Assembly: GCF_020833685.1 (NCBI RefSeq)
Contig: NZ_JACKZY010000005.1
Span: forward strand, 223,753-287,752
Source of the DNA: Nitratireductor sp. B36
GTDB taxonomy: Bacteria > Pseudomonadota > Alphaproteobacteria > Rhizobiales > Rhizobiaceae
Reading direction: 5' to 3'
DNA length: 64,000 nt
In this document: positions 8,108-16,893 of the stretch, piece by piece
How positions within the stretch are numbered: position 1 is the first letter of the stretch
Layout: every line of letters starts with the position of its first letter
Position numbers and translations under genes: made by a program
Notes under the pieces: model-generated
The model's input: the letters and a program-made list of their open reading frames with translations, nothing else
The model's database searches: none
Told to the model about the DNA's origin: nothing

Positions 8108-8870
8108 GATCAACGCCGACGCGATCTGCGCAGACTATCTCGCAACGAGCCACGCGCTCATGCAGCGCATCCTTGTCGAAGAGCGTGACACTCTGGACAA
8201 GGCTGCCGAACGCCTTGCCTCCCAGATCGAGGCAGACCGGCTTGTGCACATTTTCGGCCCTGGCGGCCACTCCAATCTCGCCAGCCAGGAGGTGTTCTTC
8301 CGCGCCGGCGGCCTGATGCATATGAGCGCCATTCTCGATGAAGGCACGCTGCTGTCCAACGGCGCACTGCGCTCCATGGCAATCGAGCGCACGCCGGGTT
8401 ATGGCCGCGTTGTCATTGCCGATGCCCGGCTTGGCGAAAGCGACGTGCTGATCCTCGCAAACGCCTATGGCATCAACGCAGCCCTGATCGACGCTGCGCT
8501 GGAGGCGAAGTCTCGCGGGGCTTTTCTCATCGGCGTCAGCTCGCGCGAGCATGCCGAAAGCACGAGCCCGGATCACCCGGCGCGCCACCCGGAAAAGAAG
8601 AACCTGCATGATGTGGTCGACATCGCCATCGACACGAAAGTGCCGATCGGCGATGCGGTGGTCAGCCTGCCCGGCATGACCGAGAACATCTCGGCCATTT
8701 CCACATTTGCCAATGCGTTCGCGCTCAACTGTCTTGTGATCCGCACCGTTGCCAAACTGCTCGACCGTGGCGTCGAACCGCCGGTCTGGCGCAGCGGAAA
8801 TGCACCGGGTGGCGATGAGGCAAACGCCCGCTTTCTGGCCCGCTTTCGCGACCGGGTTCGTGCGCTGTGA
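8100..8870 (+). CDS. SIS-domain sugar-phosphate binding protein
   Basis: A 256-residue protein of the SIS (sugar isomerase) fold, resembling the UPF0309 group. A phosphosugar-binding loop is seen in VHIFGPGGHSNLASQEVFFRAGG, followed by SDVLILANAYGINAALIDAAL and FLIGVSSREH. The C-terminal half has TENISAISTFANAFALNCLVIRTVAKLLDRG. No HTH is present, so it is an enzyme or sugar-phosphate sensor, not an RpiR regulator. It overlaps nagB-like by 8 nt and nagA-like by 4 nt (GTGA), so these are translationally coupled. A role as isomerase of the sugar phosphate made by the NagA/NagB pair is inference. Confidence 0.8.
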   Translation: MPEINADAICADYLATSHALMQRILVEERDTLDKAAERLASQIEADRLVHIFGPGGHSNLASQEVFFRAGGLMHMSAILDEGTLLSNGALRSMAIERTPGYGRVVIADARLGESDVLILANAYGINAALIDAALEAKSRGAFLIGVSSREHAESTSPDHPARHPEKKNLHDVVDIAIDTKVPIGDAVVSLPGMTENISAISTFANAFALNCLVIRTVAKLLDRGVEPPVWRSGNAPGGDEANARFLARFRDRVRAL

Positions 8871-10018
8871 ACACGGAGAAGACCATAACCGGGCGCGATC
8901 CCGTTACCGGAGGCGGCATCGCCATCACGATGCGCGACGGGCGGATCGCGGCAATTGCCGAGACGGGCGCGCAGGATGAAGCCTATCTCACGCCCGGCCT
9001 GGTCGACCTGCAGGTCAATGGTTATGCGGGGCTTGACCTCAATGACGGCGCGCTGACGCCGAAGCGTGTTTGCGAGCTCACCCGCATCATGGCCGGGCTC
9101 GGTGTGACCACCTATCTGCCAACCCTTGTGACCGGATCTCGCGAGCGGCTGCTCGATGGGCTTGACGCCATCGCCACGGCGCGGCGCGAAGATCCTCTCT
9201 GCGCGCGGATGATCCCCGGCGTCCACATGGAAGGCCCGAGCATCGCGCCCGAGGACGGGCCGCGCGGCGCGCATCCGGCGGAGCATGTGAGACCCCCTTC
9301 CCTCGATGAATTCAATGCATGGCAGAAGGCGAGCGGCGGTCTTGTCCGTCTCGTGACCCTTGCGCCCGAATATGAAGAGGCCCCGGCCTATATTCGCGCA
9401 GTGACGGCGCAGGGTGTTCATGTCGCCATTGGGCATTCCTCTGCCACACCCGAGCAGGTGCATGCGGCAGCCGAGGCCGGTGCGCGGCTCTCGACGCATC
9501 TGGGCAATGGCGCTGCCGCGCTTATGCCGCGCCATCCGAACCTGATCTGGGCGCAGCTTGCCGATGACCGGCTGACGGCCACGCTCATCGCCGACGGGCA
9601 TCACCTGCCGGGCGACACGTTCAAGACCATGCTGCGCGCCAAGGGGCTGGAACGCGCCTTGCTCGTTTCCGACAGCGTGGCGCTGGCCGGCATGGAGCCC
9701 GGCATCTACCGGCAGCCGATTGGCGGCGATGTCGAAATTCGTGCTGACGGACGCGTGGGCATTGCCGGAACGCCTTATCTAGCCGGAGCCGGCCTGCCAT
9801 TGATCGAGAACGTTGCGATTGCCATGCGCATGGCCGGGCTTTCGCTGGCGCAGGCGCTCAGGCTCGCGACGACCAATCCCGGCGCGTTTGTCGGCGGGCG
9901 GAGCGTGATGAAGCTGGATGCACCGGCCGATCTGATCCGCTTTACCATTGACGGGAAAACCGGAGCCTTTGAACTGAAAAACACGCTTGTTCACGGCGAG
10001 GAGGTGCACTCCGCATGA
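8867..10018 (+). CDS. nagA: NagA-like N-acetylglucosamine-6-phosphate deacetylase
   Basis: A 383-residue amidohydrolase of the NagA family, which removes acetate from N-acetylhexosamine-6-phosphate. Metal and catalytic residues are in place: PGLVDLQVNGYAG at the barrel entry, HMEGPSIAP (metal Glu), IGHSSATPEQ (metal His), STHLGNGAAALMPRHP (metal His) and VSDSVALAGM (catalytic Asp). Length matches E. coli NagA. The start is GTG at 8867, overlapping the previous stop as GTGA. With nagB-like and SIS genes upstream this makes a complete route from an N-acetylated amino sugar phosphate to a ketose phosphate. The true substrate stereochemistry cannot be read from sequence. Confidence 0.92.
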   Translation: MNTEKTITGRDPVTGGGIAITMRDGRIAAIAETGAQDEAYLTPGLVDLQVNGYAGLDLNDGALTPKRVCELTRIMAGLGVTTYLPTLVTGSRERLLDGLDAIATARREDPLCARMIPGVHMEGPSIAPEDGPRGAHPAEHVRPPSLDEFNAWQKASGGLVRLVTLAPEYEEAPAYIRAVTAQGVHVAIGHSSATPEQVHAAAEAGARLSTHLGNGAAALMPRHPNLIWAQLADDRLTATLIADGHHLPGDTFKTMLRAKGLERALLVSDSVALAGMEPGIYRQPIGGDVEIRADGRVGIAGTPYLAGAGLPLIENVAIAMRMAGLSLAQALRLATTNPGAFVGGRSVMKLDAPADLIRFTIDGKTGAFELKNTLVHGEEVHSA

Positions 10019-11277
10019 TCCGCGCAGGCGTCGCCACGGTAGACATCACCCCGCCCGCGGGCTTGCCGCTTTCCGGCTTTGCCGCCCGCACCCTGCCGGC
10101 CACCGGCGCACATGACCCGCTGACGGTGCGTGCGCTGGCCATCAACGATACGGCGATGGTGGTTGCCGATGTGATCGGCCTGCACGGAGACATGAGCGCG
10201 CGCATTCGCCGCCGCTGCACTCTCCCCGACGCGAATGTCATCATCAGTGCCCTGCACAATCATGGCGGCCCCGTTTCCATGGCCGGACGCCTGACGATTG
10301 AGACCGACGAGGCCTATCTGCAAAGGCTGGAGGATGCCTGTGTCGAGGCCATCGATCAGGCTGTTGTCGCGCAAAGACCTGCAACGCTTTCGGTCGGGCT
10401 CGGATCCGACCCCGACATTGCGCGCAATCGCCGCCATCCGGGCGGCCCGGTGGATCGCGCTCTGCCGCTCTTGCGTGTGCGCGATGAGAGCGGCGACATG
10501 ATCGCCTTGATGACGGGCTATGCCTGCCACCCCGTGGTGCTCGGCGCAGACAACAGGCTGTGGACCGCCGACTATCCGCACTATGTGCGTCGGGCGCTTG
10601 AGACTGCGCATCCCGGAGCCACCGCCCTGTTCGTGACCGGATGTGTGGGCGACGCGAATACGGGCCACAGCGCCCATGCCTCGATCAGCCTTGCCGCCAA
10701 CCCGGATCGCAGCTTTGCCGCCGCCGAACGGATTGGCGAGGCGATTGCGAAGGCGGCAATGGATGCACCGGAGCTGCCGCTTGGCGGGGATGTGGCGGCA
10801 ATGGAAGCGCAGGTTTCCCTGCCATTCGAGCGGCGTGAGACAGAGGCGCCGGCAGAACTGGCAGCGCGGTGGCGCGCTGAGCGCGCACGGGCTGAACCCG
10901 CGCAGGCAGCGCTGCTCGATGCCTGGATTCACTGGGCGGAGACCATTGCGCTGGAGCCAACCGACGCCCTGTCGGGCCGTGTGTCCCTGCTCGATTGGGG
11001 CGGATTGCCAGTCTTTGGCTTGCCCGGAGAGATCTTTGCGGCGACCGCGCTTGGCCTGCGGGCTGCATGCGGCGAGCGCCCGGCCTTCATCGCCGGGTTC
11101 GCGGAAGACAATCCCGGCTATATTCCCCCGTCAGAGGAATTTGCTTTCGGCGGATATGAGGTGGATGAGGCGCACCGCTATTACGGCCAGCCGGCAAGTT
11201 TCGCACCCGGTTGCGCAGAAGCACTCGCCGCGGCCAGTGTGACACTTTTGAAAAAAACGCACTCTGGCAGGGAATAG
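10015..11277 (+). CDS. Neutral/alkaline ceramidase-like hydrolase, probably cytosolic
   Basis: A 420-residue protein resembling the N-terminal domain of neutral/alkaline non-lysosomal ceramidases: VATVDITPPAGLPLSGF at the start, a His-rich ALHNHGGP loop, TGYACHPVVLGADNRL with TADYPHYVRRALE, FVTGCVGDANTG, and a late GLPGEIFAATAL block. These include the histidines that bind zinc in that family. Unlike secreted ceramidases it has no signal peptide, is shorter and lacks the C-terminal Ig-like domain. It overlaps nagA by 4 nt (ATGA). In this setting a deacylase, amidase or glycoside-modifying role on an imported amino-sugar compound is more likely than ceramide hydrolysis; that is inference. Confidence 0.8.
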   Translation: MIRAGVATVDITPPAGLPLSGFAARTLPATGAHDPLTVRALAINDTAMVVADVIGLHGDMSARIRRRCTLPDANVIISALHNHGGPVSMAGRLTIETDEAYLQRLEDACVEAIDQAVVAQRPATLSVGLGSDPDIARNRRHPGGPVDRALPLLRVRDESGDMIALMTGYACHPVVLGADNRLWTADYPHYVRRALETAHPGATALFVTGCVGDANTGHSAHASISLAANPDRSFAAAERIGEAIAKAAMDAPELPLGGDVAAMEAQVSLPFERRETEAPAELAARWRAERARAEPAQAALLDAWIHWAETIALEPTDALSGRVSLLDWGGLPVFGLPGEIFAATALGLRAACGERPAFIAGFAEDNPGYIPPSEEFAFGGYEVDEAHRYYGQPASFAPGCAEALAAASVTLLKKTHSGRE

Positions 11278-11348
11278 AGGGAGACGAGGCGACGCCTTCG
11301 CGAAATGCGGGCGGCCCATGCTGATGCAAAAGGAAGTCGGCTTGACGC

Positions 11349-11360
11349 GCAACCGGTTGC
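11349..11360. promoter_or_regulatory. Third LacI-type operator, upstream of the ABC binding-protein gene
   Basis: GCAACCGGTTGC (11349-11360), the same core palindrome as at 7212-7236, 62 bp before the binding-protein start at 11422. Together with the 144-bp gap after the ceramidase-like gene, this suggests a second LacI-controlled promoter inside the gene cluster. Confidence 0.82.
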
Positions 11361-11421
11361 ATGGCAGTTTTTCATTGGGAACGAAATTGCAGTCTGCTCA
11401 CGTCGAAAGGGAGAACAAAAG

Positions 11422-12744
11422 ATGAGAGCGTACAGGTCCAGCAACACAAAATCCGGCAGCACGAGCTTCACGGCTCGGGTGGCGGCGCTGTCACTGGGGG
11501 CCGCGATTACCGCGATCTCCGGTTCCGCATTTGCCCAGACCATCAATGTCTGGAGCGGCTACCCTGAAATGGCGCCGTTCTACGAACACGTGGCGGAAGG
11601 GCTGAAGGAAAAATATCCTGACCTCACAGTCAATGTCGAAGCGATTGCCCTGCGCGAGCACGAGAAGCGCATTGCGCTCGGCCTCACCTCCGGCTCCGCC
11701 GGCGTGACCGTGATCGAACTCGCGGGCTCCACGGCCAGCCGCTACATTGAAAACGATCTGTTGCCGGCGGCACCGGAAGCCGTGGCGAACTTCGTCACCA
11801 ACAGCGATAATTTCGGTGAGTTCTTCGTCGATGCCGCTTCCAAGAACGGCACCGTTTATGGCGTTCCGCTTTTCCGCGGACAGGGCGCCCTTTTCTACAA
11901 TGTCGACATGTTCGAGGCGGCGGGGCTCAAAGAGCCGCCCCAGACCATGGAGGCCTATACGGATTACGCCGAGAAGCTGACCCAGCGCGACGCTGACGGC
12001 AAGGCGACCGTTTCAGGCTGGAGTCTGCGCCTCTCGGGCGGCGGCCAGGGCATTGCCGAGAAGTTCTGGATCAACCTGTTCCAGTATGGCGGCTCGGTGA
12101 TCGAGGAAGTGAGCGACGGCAAGTGGAAGGCGAACTACGCCAATGAGGCTGGCCGCAAGGCACTCAAGCAGTATCTTGAGAACGTGCATGTGCTGAAGAC
12201 GGTCACGCCCGAAATGCCGGCAGATGCCGAGGCTTTCGAGCGCGGTCAGACGGCGATGTTCATCCGCGAGTCCTGGGTTATCGCCGACATCGCGGCCAAG
12301 GCTCCGAACCTGAACTATGCGACCGCGCCGCTTCCCGTTGGTTCCATCGCTCTGCCGGCCAACCTCTATGTGAACTCCGTCGAGGGTGAGGACGCAGAGG
12401 CTGCATGGGCCTATGTGCAGGCCGCCAACGACCCGGAAAACCTCGTCTGGCTTCTGGACAATGTCGGCTGGCTGCCCAACCGTTCGGGCGTCGACTACAG
12501 CGTCGTCACGGACAAGGTGCCCGCCTATGGCGCATTCGTCGACTATCCGGAGGACTACAAGTTTTTCACCCTGCCGGCCATTGGTCCGATCGAGGAGGTG
12601 CTGACCCGTCTCGCCGCTCAGCTCACCAACGCCTATAGCAATCCCGTGCTCGCCGAGGATGACGCGGCCATCGACGCAGTGCTTGCAAAGGCTGCCGAAG
12701 AGACCAACAACATCCTGAAGCGCGAAGGCCTTCTCGCCGAATAG
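11422..12744 (+). CDS. ABC transporter sugar-binding protein (CUT1 type)
   Basis: Periplasmic binding protein of 440 residues, extracytoplasmic solute-binding family 1. It has a long Sec signal peptide (basic MRAYRSSNTK, hydrophobic VAALSLGAAITAIS, cleavage near AFA|QTINVW). The mature region holds the family motifs INVWSGYPEMAPFYEHVAEGL, a VPLFRGQGALFYNVDMF lobe and NEAGRKALKQYLEN. I chose the start at 11422, after GAAAGGGAG; an upstream in-frame start at 11305 lies before the operator and is not credible. The next genes are its two permeases. Substrate is inferred to be an amino sugar or uronate glycoside from the enzymes in the operon. Confidence 0.94.
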   Translation: MRAYRSSNTKSGSTSFTARVAALSLGAAITAISGSAFAQTINVWSGYPEMAPFYEHVAEGLKEKYPDLTVNVEAIALREHEKRIALGLTSGSAGVTVIELAGSTASRYIENDLLPAAPEAVANFVTNSDNFGEFFVDAASKNGTVYGVPLFRGQGALFYNVDMFEAAGLKEPPQTMEAYTDYAEKLTQRDADGKATVSGWSLRLSGGGQGIAEKFWINLFQYGGSVIEEVSDGKWKANYANEAGRKALKQYLENVHVLKTVTPEMPADAEAFERGQTAMFIRESWVIADIAAKAPNLNYATAPLPVGSIALPANLYVNSVEGEDAEAAWAYVQAANDPENLVWLLDNVGWLPNRSGVDYSVVTDKVPAYGAFVDYPEDYKFFTLPAIGPIEEVLTRLAAQLTNAYSNPVLAEDDAAIDAVLAKAAEETNNILKREGLLAE

Positions 12745-12768
12745 GCGCTTCATCGATACCCTCATCCC

Positions 12769-12792
12769 GGAAACGGCGTTCGCGCCGTTTCC
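12769..12792. terminator. Perfect 10-bp stem with TTCG tetraloop between binding protein and permease genes
   Basis: GGAAACGGCG (12769-12778), loop TTCG, CGCCGTTTCC (12783-12792). No T-tract follows. Such stems between binding-protein and permease genes usually act as partial terminators or 3' mRNA stabilisers that let the binding protein be made in excess. Confidence 0.8.
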
Positions 12793-12822
12793 GATCTGTG
12801 ACTTCAGGCGGACGGGAACAAA

Positions 12823-13710
12823 ATGCTGCAACAAAAGCGATGGCGCTTTGCCATTCTGGCGATCCTACCGACGCTGGCGATTTTTGCCTGGGTGCGCATG
12901 TACCCGATCGTCGAGACATTGCGGCTGAGCCTGCATCAGTGGAACATCCTGTCGAAGAACAAACCGTTCATCGGCCTGGCGAATTTCCGCGAGCTCTTTC
13001 AGGACCAGCTCTTCCTGAACGCCCTGACAAACACGTCGATCATCGCTTTCGGCGTGGTCATTCTCACGGTGCCCACCGCCATGGTGATCGCCGGGCTCAT
13101 TCACCACCGCACGCATTCGCGCTTCTCCGGGTTCTACGAGACATCAGTCTTCATCCCGCATGTCGTGTCGCTGGTGCCGGCGGCGATGGCCTGGAAATGG
13201 ATTTTCGACGCCAAGCTCGGCCCGCTCAACGCTTTGCTCGAATTCTTCGGCATCCCAGCGCAGGCATGGCTTTTCGATCCCGTTCTTTCAGTGATCTGCA
13301 TCATCATCCTGTGTTCGTGGCAGGCGCTCGGCTATGCCGTGCTGATCTATCTCGTCGGCTTCAAGAACCTTCCGGTCTCCCTCTTCGAGGCAGCCAAGCT
13401 TGATGGCGCGTCCGGCGTGCAGCGTTTCTGGCATGTCTCGGTGCCGATGCTGAAACCGATCACGCTCTATGTTTCCGTCGTCACGCTGATCTCCGGGTTC
13501 AATGTCTATGCGCAGGCCTTCGTGCTCGCCTCGGATTCGCAAGGCGCGCCGGGCAGGCAGGTCCGGGTTCTAGTGCTCGACATGCTCGAAAACAGCTTCC
13601 GCAACTACCGTGTCGGCTATGCGGCCTCCGAAGCCGTGGTGCTTCTGGCCATTGTTCTCGTGCTGACTCTCATCCAGTTCGGTATTCTTCGGGAAAAGGG
13701 GCGGAAATGA
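12823..13710 (+). CDS. ABC sugar permease, MalF/UgpA type
   Basis: A 295-residue inner-membrane permease with six predicted helices; the first is RFAILAILPTLAIFAWVRM. The EAA loop that contacts the ATPase is clear: EAAKLDGASGVQRFWHVSVPML. Length and the N-terminal PIVETLRLSLHQWN stretch are typical of CUT1 permease 1. It ends in a 4-nt ATGA overlap with the second permease gene, giving coupled translation. Confidence 0.94.
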   Translation: MLQQKRWRFAILAILPTLAIFAWVRMYPIVETLRLSLHQWNILSKNKPFIGLANFRELFQDQLFLNALTNTSIIAFGVVILTVPTAMVIAGLIHHRTHSRFSGFYETSVFIPHVVSLVPAAMAWKWIFDAKLGPLNALLEFFGIPAQAWLFDPVLSVICIIILCSWQALGYAVLIYLVGFKNLPVSLFEAAKLDGASGVQRFWHVSVPMLKPITLYVSVVTLISGFNVYAQAFVLASDSQGAPGRQVRVLVLDMLENSFRNYRVGYAASEAVVLLAIVLVLTLIQFGILREKGRK

Positions 13711-14588
13711 CACAGACGATAGCCGCTTCCACACCACGCCCGAAAGCCGGCGGGCGCATGAAAACGCGGGGCAAACTCATCGATTTCGCCATCGATGTGT
13801 TCCTGTTCTGCTTCTCGATCCTGATGATCCTGCCGCTGGTGTTTCTGGTGTCGAACGCCTTCAAGACGCCTGAGGAGATCGTCGCCTGGCCGCCACGCAT
13901 CATTCCGAGCGATCCGACGCTGGAGAATTTCCGCTCGGTGCTGGCGGACACGCCTCTGCCGCTGTGGATTTTTAACAGCGTCGCCTTCTCCACCCTTTCC
14001 ATGGTGGCGATTGTCATGACCTCGGCAATCGCCGGCTATGTGCTGGCCAAGTTTCCGTTTCGCTCGCTCAACATCATCTTCATCCTGATCCTCGCCACGG
14101 CCATCGTGCCGTTTGAGGTCTATATGATCCCGCTTTATTTCCAGGCGCAGGCGCTGGGTGTGCTCAATTCCCTCTGGGGTCTGCTGCTTGGCTATCTGGT
14201 GATGAGCTTCGGCATCTTTCTGATCCGCCAGAATGTGATGCATTCCATTCCTGACGAACTGCTCGAGGCTGCGCGCATCGACGGGGCGGGAGAGTTTTGG
14301 ATCTTCTGGAGGATCGTCCTGCCGCTCTTGCGCGGCGCGCTCGGCGCGCTTGCCGTTCTTGCCTTCTTCCAGGCATGGACGTCATTTGCCTGGCCGATGA
14401 TCGTGACGACGACCCGCAACAGCTACACGATTGAGGTTGGCCTCGCTCTGTTCCAGACCGGATTCACGGTCGATCTCGGCCGGTTGAGTGCAGCGTCTGC
14501 GGCCGTGCTCGTGCCCTCCATCACCCTGTTCGTGATCCTGCGCCGCAACTTTGTGCAGGGCGTCGCCAGCACGGGGATGAAGGAATGA
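13707..14588 (+). CDS. ABC sugar permease, MalG/UgpE type
   Basis: A 293-residue second permease with six predicted membrane segments and EAA loop EAARIDGAGEFWIFWRIVLPLL. A 20-residue Thr/Pro/Gly-rich cytoplasmic leader precedes helix 1. The family stretch PEEIVAWPPRIIPSDPTLENF is present. It overlaps the preceding and following genes by 4 nt each. Confidence 0.94.
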   Translation: MTQTIAASTPRPKAGGRMKTRGKLIDFAIDVFLFCFSILMILPLVFLVSNAFKTPEEIVAWPPRIIPSDPTLENFRSVLADTPLPLWIFNSVAFSTLSMVAIVMTSAIAGYVLAKFPFRSLNIIFILILATAIVPFEVYMIPLYFQAQALGVLNSLWGLLLGYLVMSFGIFLIRQNVMHSIPDELLEAARIDGAGEFWIFWRIVLPLLRGALGALAVLAFFQAWTSFAWPMIVTTTRNSYTIEVGLALFQTGFTVDLGRLSAASAAVLVPSITLFVILRRNFVQGVASTGMKE

Positions 14589-15826
14589 CCGCCGGGAACG
14601 CCTTCTTTCCAGAGGCCGCCGACCGCTATGCATCGGCAAATGCCGGCACGCTCAGGTGGATGCTGGATCGCCCCCTGCTTGGGGCGGGCTTCCTGAACAC
14701 CAAGGTCAACAGCCTGACGCTTGCCGATTATGGCGAGGCCGACGGGCTGCGCGGGCCGGACTACACCTATGGCTGGATTCAGGGGCGTGGTCTCGAAGCG
14801 CTGGTGAGCCATGCGGCTTTCTTCGAGACACGCGATGCGGCGCTTTCTCAGCGACTCGATGATGCCGGACGCTCGCTCTTCGCGCGCATCAAGGCGCTTC
14901 AGGCGCGCGATGGTCATGTCTATTTCCGCTACGATGCCGGGCTTTGCCCTGTTCGCGCGGACCGCGATGGCGCGGTGACTGCCCAGCAACCGGCGGGAGA
15001 CGTGTTCACCTATTCCGATGCTTTCGCCGCCAAGGGACTGGTGGCGGCAGCCGCACGCTATGCGCCTGAAGAACTGCCCGGGTATCTGCGCTATCTCACC
15101 GATGTGATTGCTGCAATCGAGGATGGCCGCTTCCAGATGGGCGAGGAGAAGCCTCTGGGTGGCAAAGCGCTCGCCGGCGAGCCGGACGATTTCGGGCCGC
15201 GCATGATCCTGCTTGGCGCTGCCGGCATGCTGGAACGCTGCGGCCTTTCAGATCACACCGCCTATGCGCAGCGTTTCATCGATCATGTCATCGAAAACCA
15301 TCTGGACGAGACAAGCGGATTGCTGCGCAATGTGCCGGGCGGCGATGAGTGCAATGTCGGACACGGCATCGAGTTTGCGGGCTTTGCGCTGGACCATGCG
15401 CCCGTTCGCCGGAACCCGGCGCTGGTGGCCACGCTGGAGCGCATCCTGATTGCGTCCTTTCGGGCAAGCTTTGCCGAATGCGGGCTGCATCTCACCGTCT
15501 CGGTTTCGTCCGGCGAAAAGCTCAGCCCCTACCGGCCCTGGTGGTCGCTGCCGGAAACGATCCGCACCGCCGCGCTCTGCCACCAGCTTACCGGCAGCGC
15601 CGACAGCCTTGCCATCTGGCAAGAGGCGGACAGCGCATTCTTCGACCATTACTGGCGCGGTGCGCCGGCCATCGCCTACCAGACCCGAACGGCAGATGGC
15701 CCGACGGACTATGTGCCGGCCACGCCCGATCTCGACCCCGGATATCACACCGGTCTGAGCCTTCTTGCCGCAATCCATGTTGCGGAGGCTCTTTCAACGT
15801 CACACACCGCTTACGCCTCGAGGTAA
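14585..15826 (+). CDS. N-acylglucosamine 2-epimerase (AGE) superfamily protein
   Basis: A 413-residue (alpha/alpha)6-barrel protein resembling the AGE / mannose isomerase / cellobiose 2-epimerase superfamily. Recognisable pieces: YTYGWIQGRGLEALVSHAAF (the entry RG-E element), DVFTYSDAFAAKGLVAAA, HGIEFAGFALDH (conserved His) and SPYRPWWSLPETIRTA (aromatic WW and acidic residue near the active site), then DFDHYW-like FFDHYWRG. It has no signal peptide. Start is an ATGA overlap with the permease gene. It probably epimerises or isomerises a sugar or sugar amide; which one is open. A glucuronyl hydrolase is less likely because the typical GH88 acid pair is not obvious. Confidence 0.78.
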   Translation: MTAGNAFFPEAADRYASANAGTLRWMLDRPLLGAGFLNTKVNSLTLADYGEADGLRGPDYTYGWIQGRGLEALVSHAAFFETRDAALSQRLDDAGRSLFARIKALQARDGHVYFRYDAGLCPVRADRDGAVTAQQPAGDVFTYSDAFAAKGLVAAAARYAPEELPGYLRYLTDVIAAIEDGRFQMGEEKPLGGKALAGEPDDFGPRMILLGAAGMLERCGLSDHTAYAQRFIDHVIENHLDETSGLLRNVPGGDECNVGHGIEFAGFALDHAPVRRNPALVATLERILIASFRASFAECGLHLTVSVSSGEKLSPYRPWWSLPETIRTAALCHQLTGSADSLAIWQEADSAFFDHYWRGAPAIAYQTRTADGPTDYVPATPDLDPGYHTGLSLLAAIHVAEALSTSHTAYASR

Positions 15827-15828
15827 CC

Positions 15829-16890
15829 ATGGCTTCAGTCGACATCCAGGATGTCCGCAAATTCTACGGACAGCTCGAAACCATCAAGGGCGTGACCGTC
15901 GACGTGCCGGATGGCGCCTTCGTGGTTCTGGTCGGCCCTTCCGGCTGCGGCAAGTCCACGCTTCTACGCATGATCGCCGGACTTGAGGACATTTCCGGTG
16001 GCACGATCAGCATTGGCGGACGCGTCATCAACGATGTGGAGCCCAAGCACCGCGACATCGCGATGGTGTTCCAGAACTATGCGCTCTATCCGCACATGAC
16101 GATTGCCGAGAATATGGGCTTCTCGCTCAGGCTCGCCAAGCGCCCGAAAGACGAGATCGATCAGCGGGTCCGCGAGGCCGCCGCCATTCTCGGCCTGTCC
16201 GACTATCTCGACCGGTATCCGCGCCAGCTTTCCGGCGGTCAGCGCCAGCGTGTCGCCATGGGCCGCGCCATCGTGCGCAATCCGCAGGTCTTCCTGTTCG
16301 ACGAGCCGCTTTCCAACCTCGACGCCAAACTGCGCGTGCAGATGCGCGCTGAACTGAAAGACATTCACGCCCGGCTGAAGACAACCACCGTCTATGTCAC
16401 ACATGACCAGATCGAAGCCATGACCATGGCCGACCGCATCGTCGTGATGCGCGATGGTATCGTGGAGCAGGTGGGCGCGCCGCTGGACCTTTACGACCGG
16501 CCGAACAACACCTTTGTGGCAAGCTTCATCGGCTCGCCTTCGATGAACCTTCTGCCAGGCCTCCTCACCAATGGAGGCAGGAGCGTCCGTGTTGAAAGCG
16601 GCGCGGAACTGCCGCTTGAAGGCGCGCCACCTGCCGCCGGCAAGGTGATCTACGGCATCCGCCCCGAACATCTGCATCTGGCCGCTGATGGCGAAGGGTT
16701 CGAGGCCGTTGCGACCAATGTCGAGCCGACAGGGTCTGAAACCCTCGTTCAGGTTCGCGTGGGAGAACAGATCGTCTCGGCGCAGCTTCGTGATCGCGTC
16801 CACATTCGCGCGGGCGACACGGTGCGCCTTGGCGTTCAGGCGGCCAAGGCGCATCTCTTCGACGCGGAGACAAGCCAGAGGCTTGGCTGA
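15829..16890 (+). CDS. ABC sugar transporter ATPase (UgpC/MalK type)
   Basis: A 353-residue CUT1 ATPase: Walker [11 protein letters not shown]-loop [13 protein letters not shown], signature [14 protein letters not shown], Walker [15 protein letters not shown]-loop VYVTHDQIEAMT, and a C-terminal TOBE-type regulatory region from about residue 240. The start MASVDIQDVRKFYG is at 15829, 3 bp after the AGE gene stop; the frame is open far upstream by chance. It completes the importer encoded at 11422-14588. Confidence 0.95.
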   Translation: MASVDIQDVRKFYGQLETIKGVTVDVPDGAFVVLVGPSGCGKSTLLRMIAGLEDISGGTISIGGRVINDVEPKHRDIAMVFQNYALYPHMTIAENMGFSLRLAKRPKDEIDQRVREAAAILGLSDYLDRYPRQLSGGQRQRVAMGRAIVRNPQVFLFDEPLSNLDAKLRVQMRAELKDIHARLKTTTVYVTHDQIEAMTMADRIVVMRDGIVEQVGAPLDLYDRPNNTFVASFIGSPSMNLLPGLLTNGGRSVRVESGAELPLEGAPPAAGKVIYGIRPEHLHLAADGEGFEAVATNVEPTGSETLVQVRVGEQIVSAQLRDRVHIRAGDTVRLGVQAAKAHLFDAETSQRLG

Positions 16891-16893
16891 TCC

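Noticed and set aside
10015..11277. True secreted ceramidase acting on lipids
   Set aside because: No signal peptide, shorter than secreted enzymes, and translationally fused to a cytosolic sugar pathway.
12769..12792. Full Rho-independent terminator after the binding-protein gene
   Set aside because: No T-tract follows and the permease genes must be co-expressed, so a partial terminator or mRNA-stabilising stem fits better.
15349..15828. Upstream extension of the ABC ATPase frame through the AGE gene
   Set aside because: No family similarity and Cys/Arg-rich shadow composition; the ATPase starts at 15829 as in homologues.
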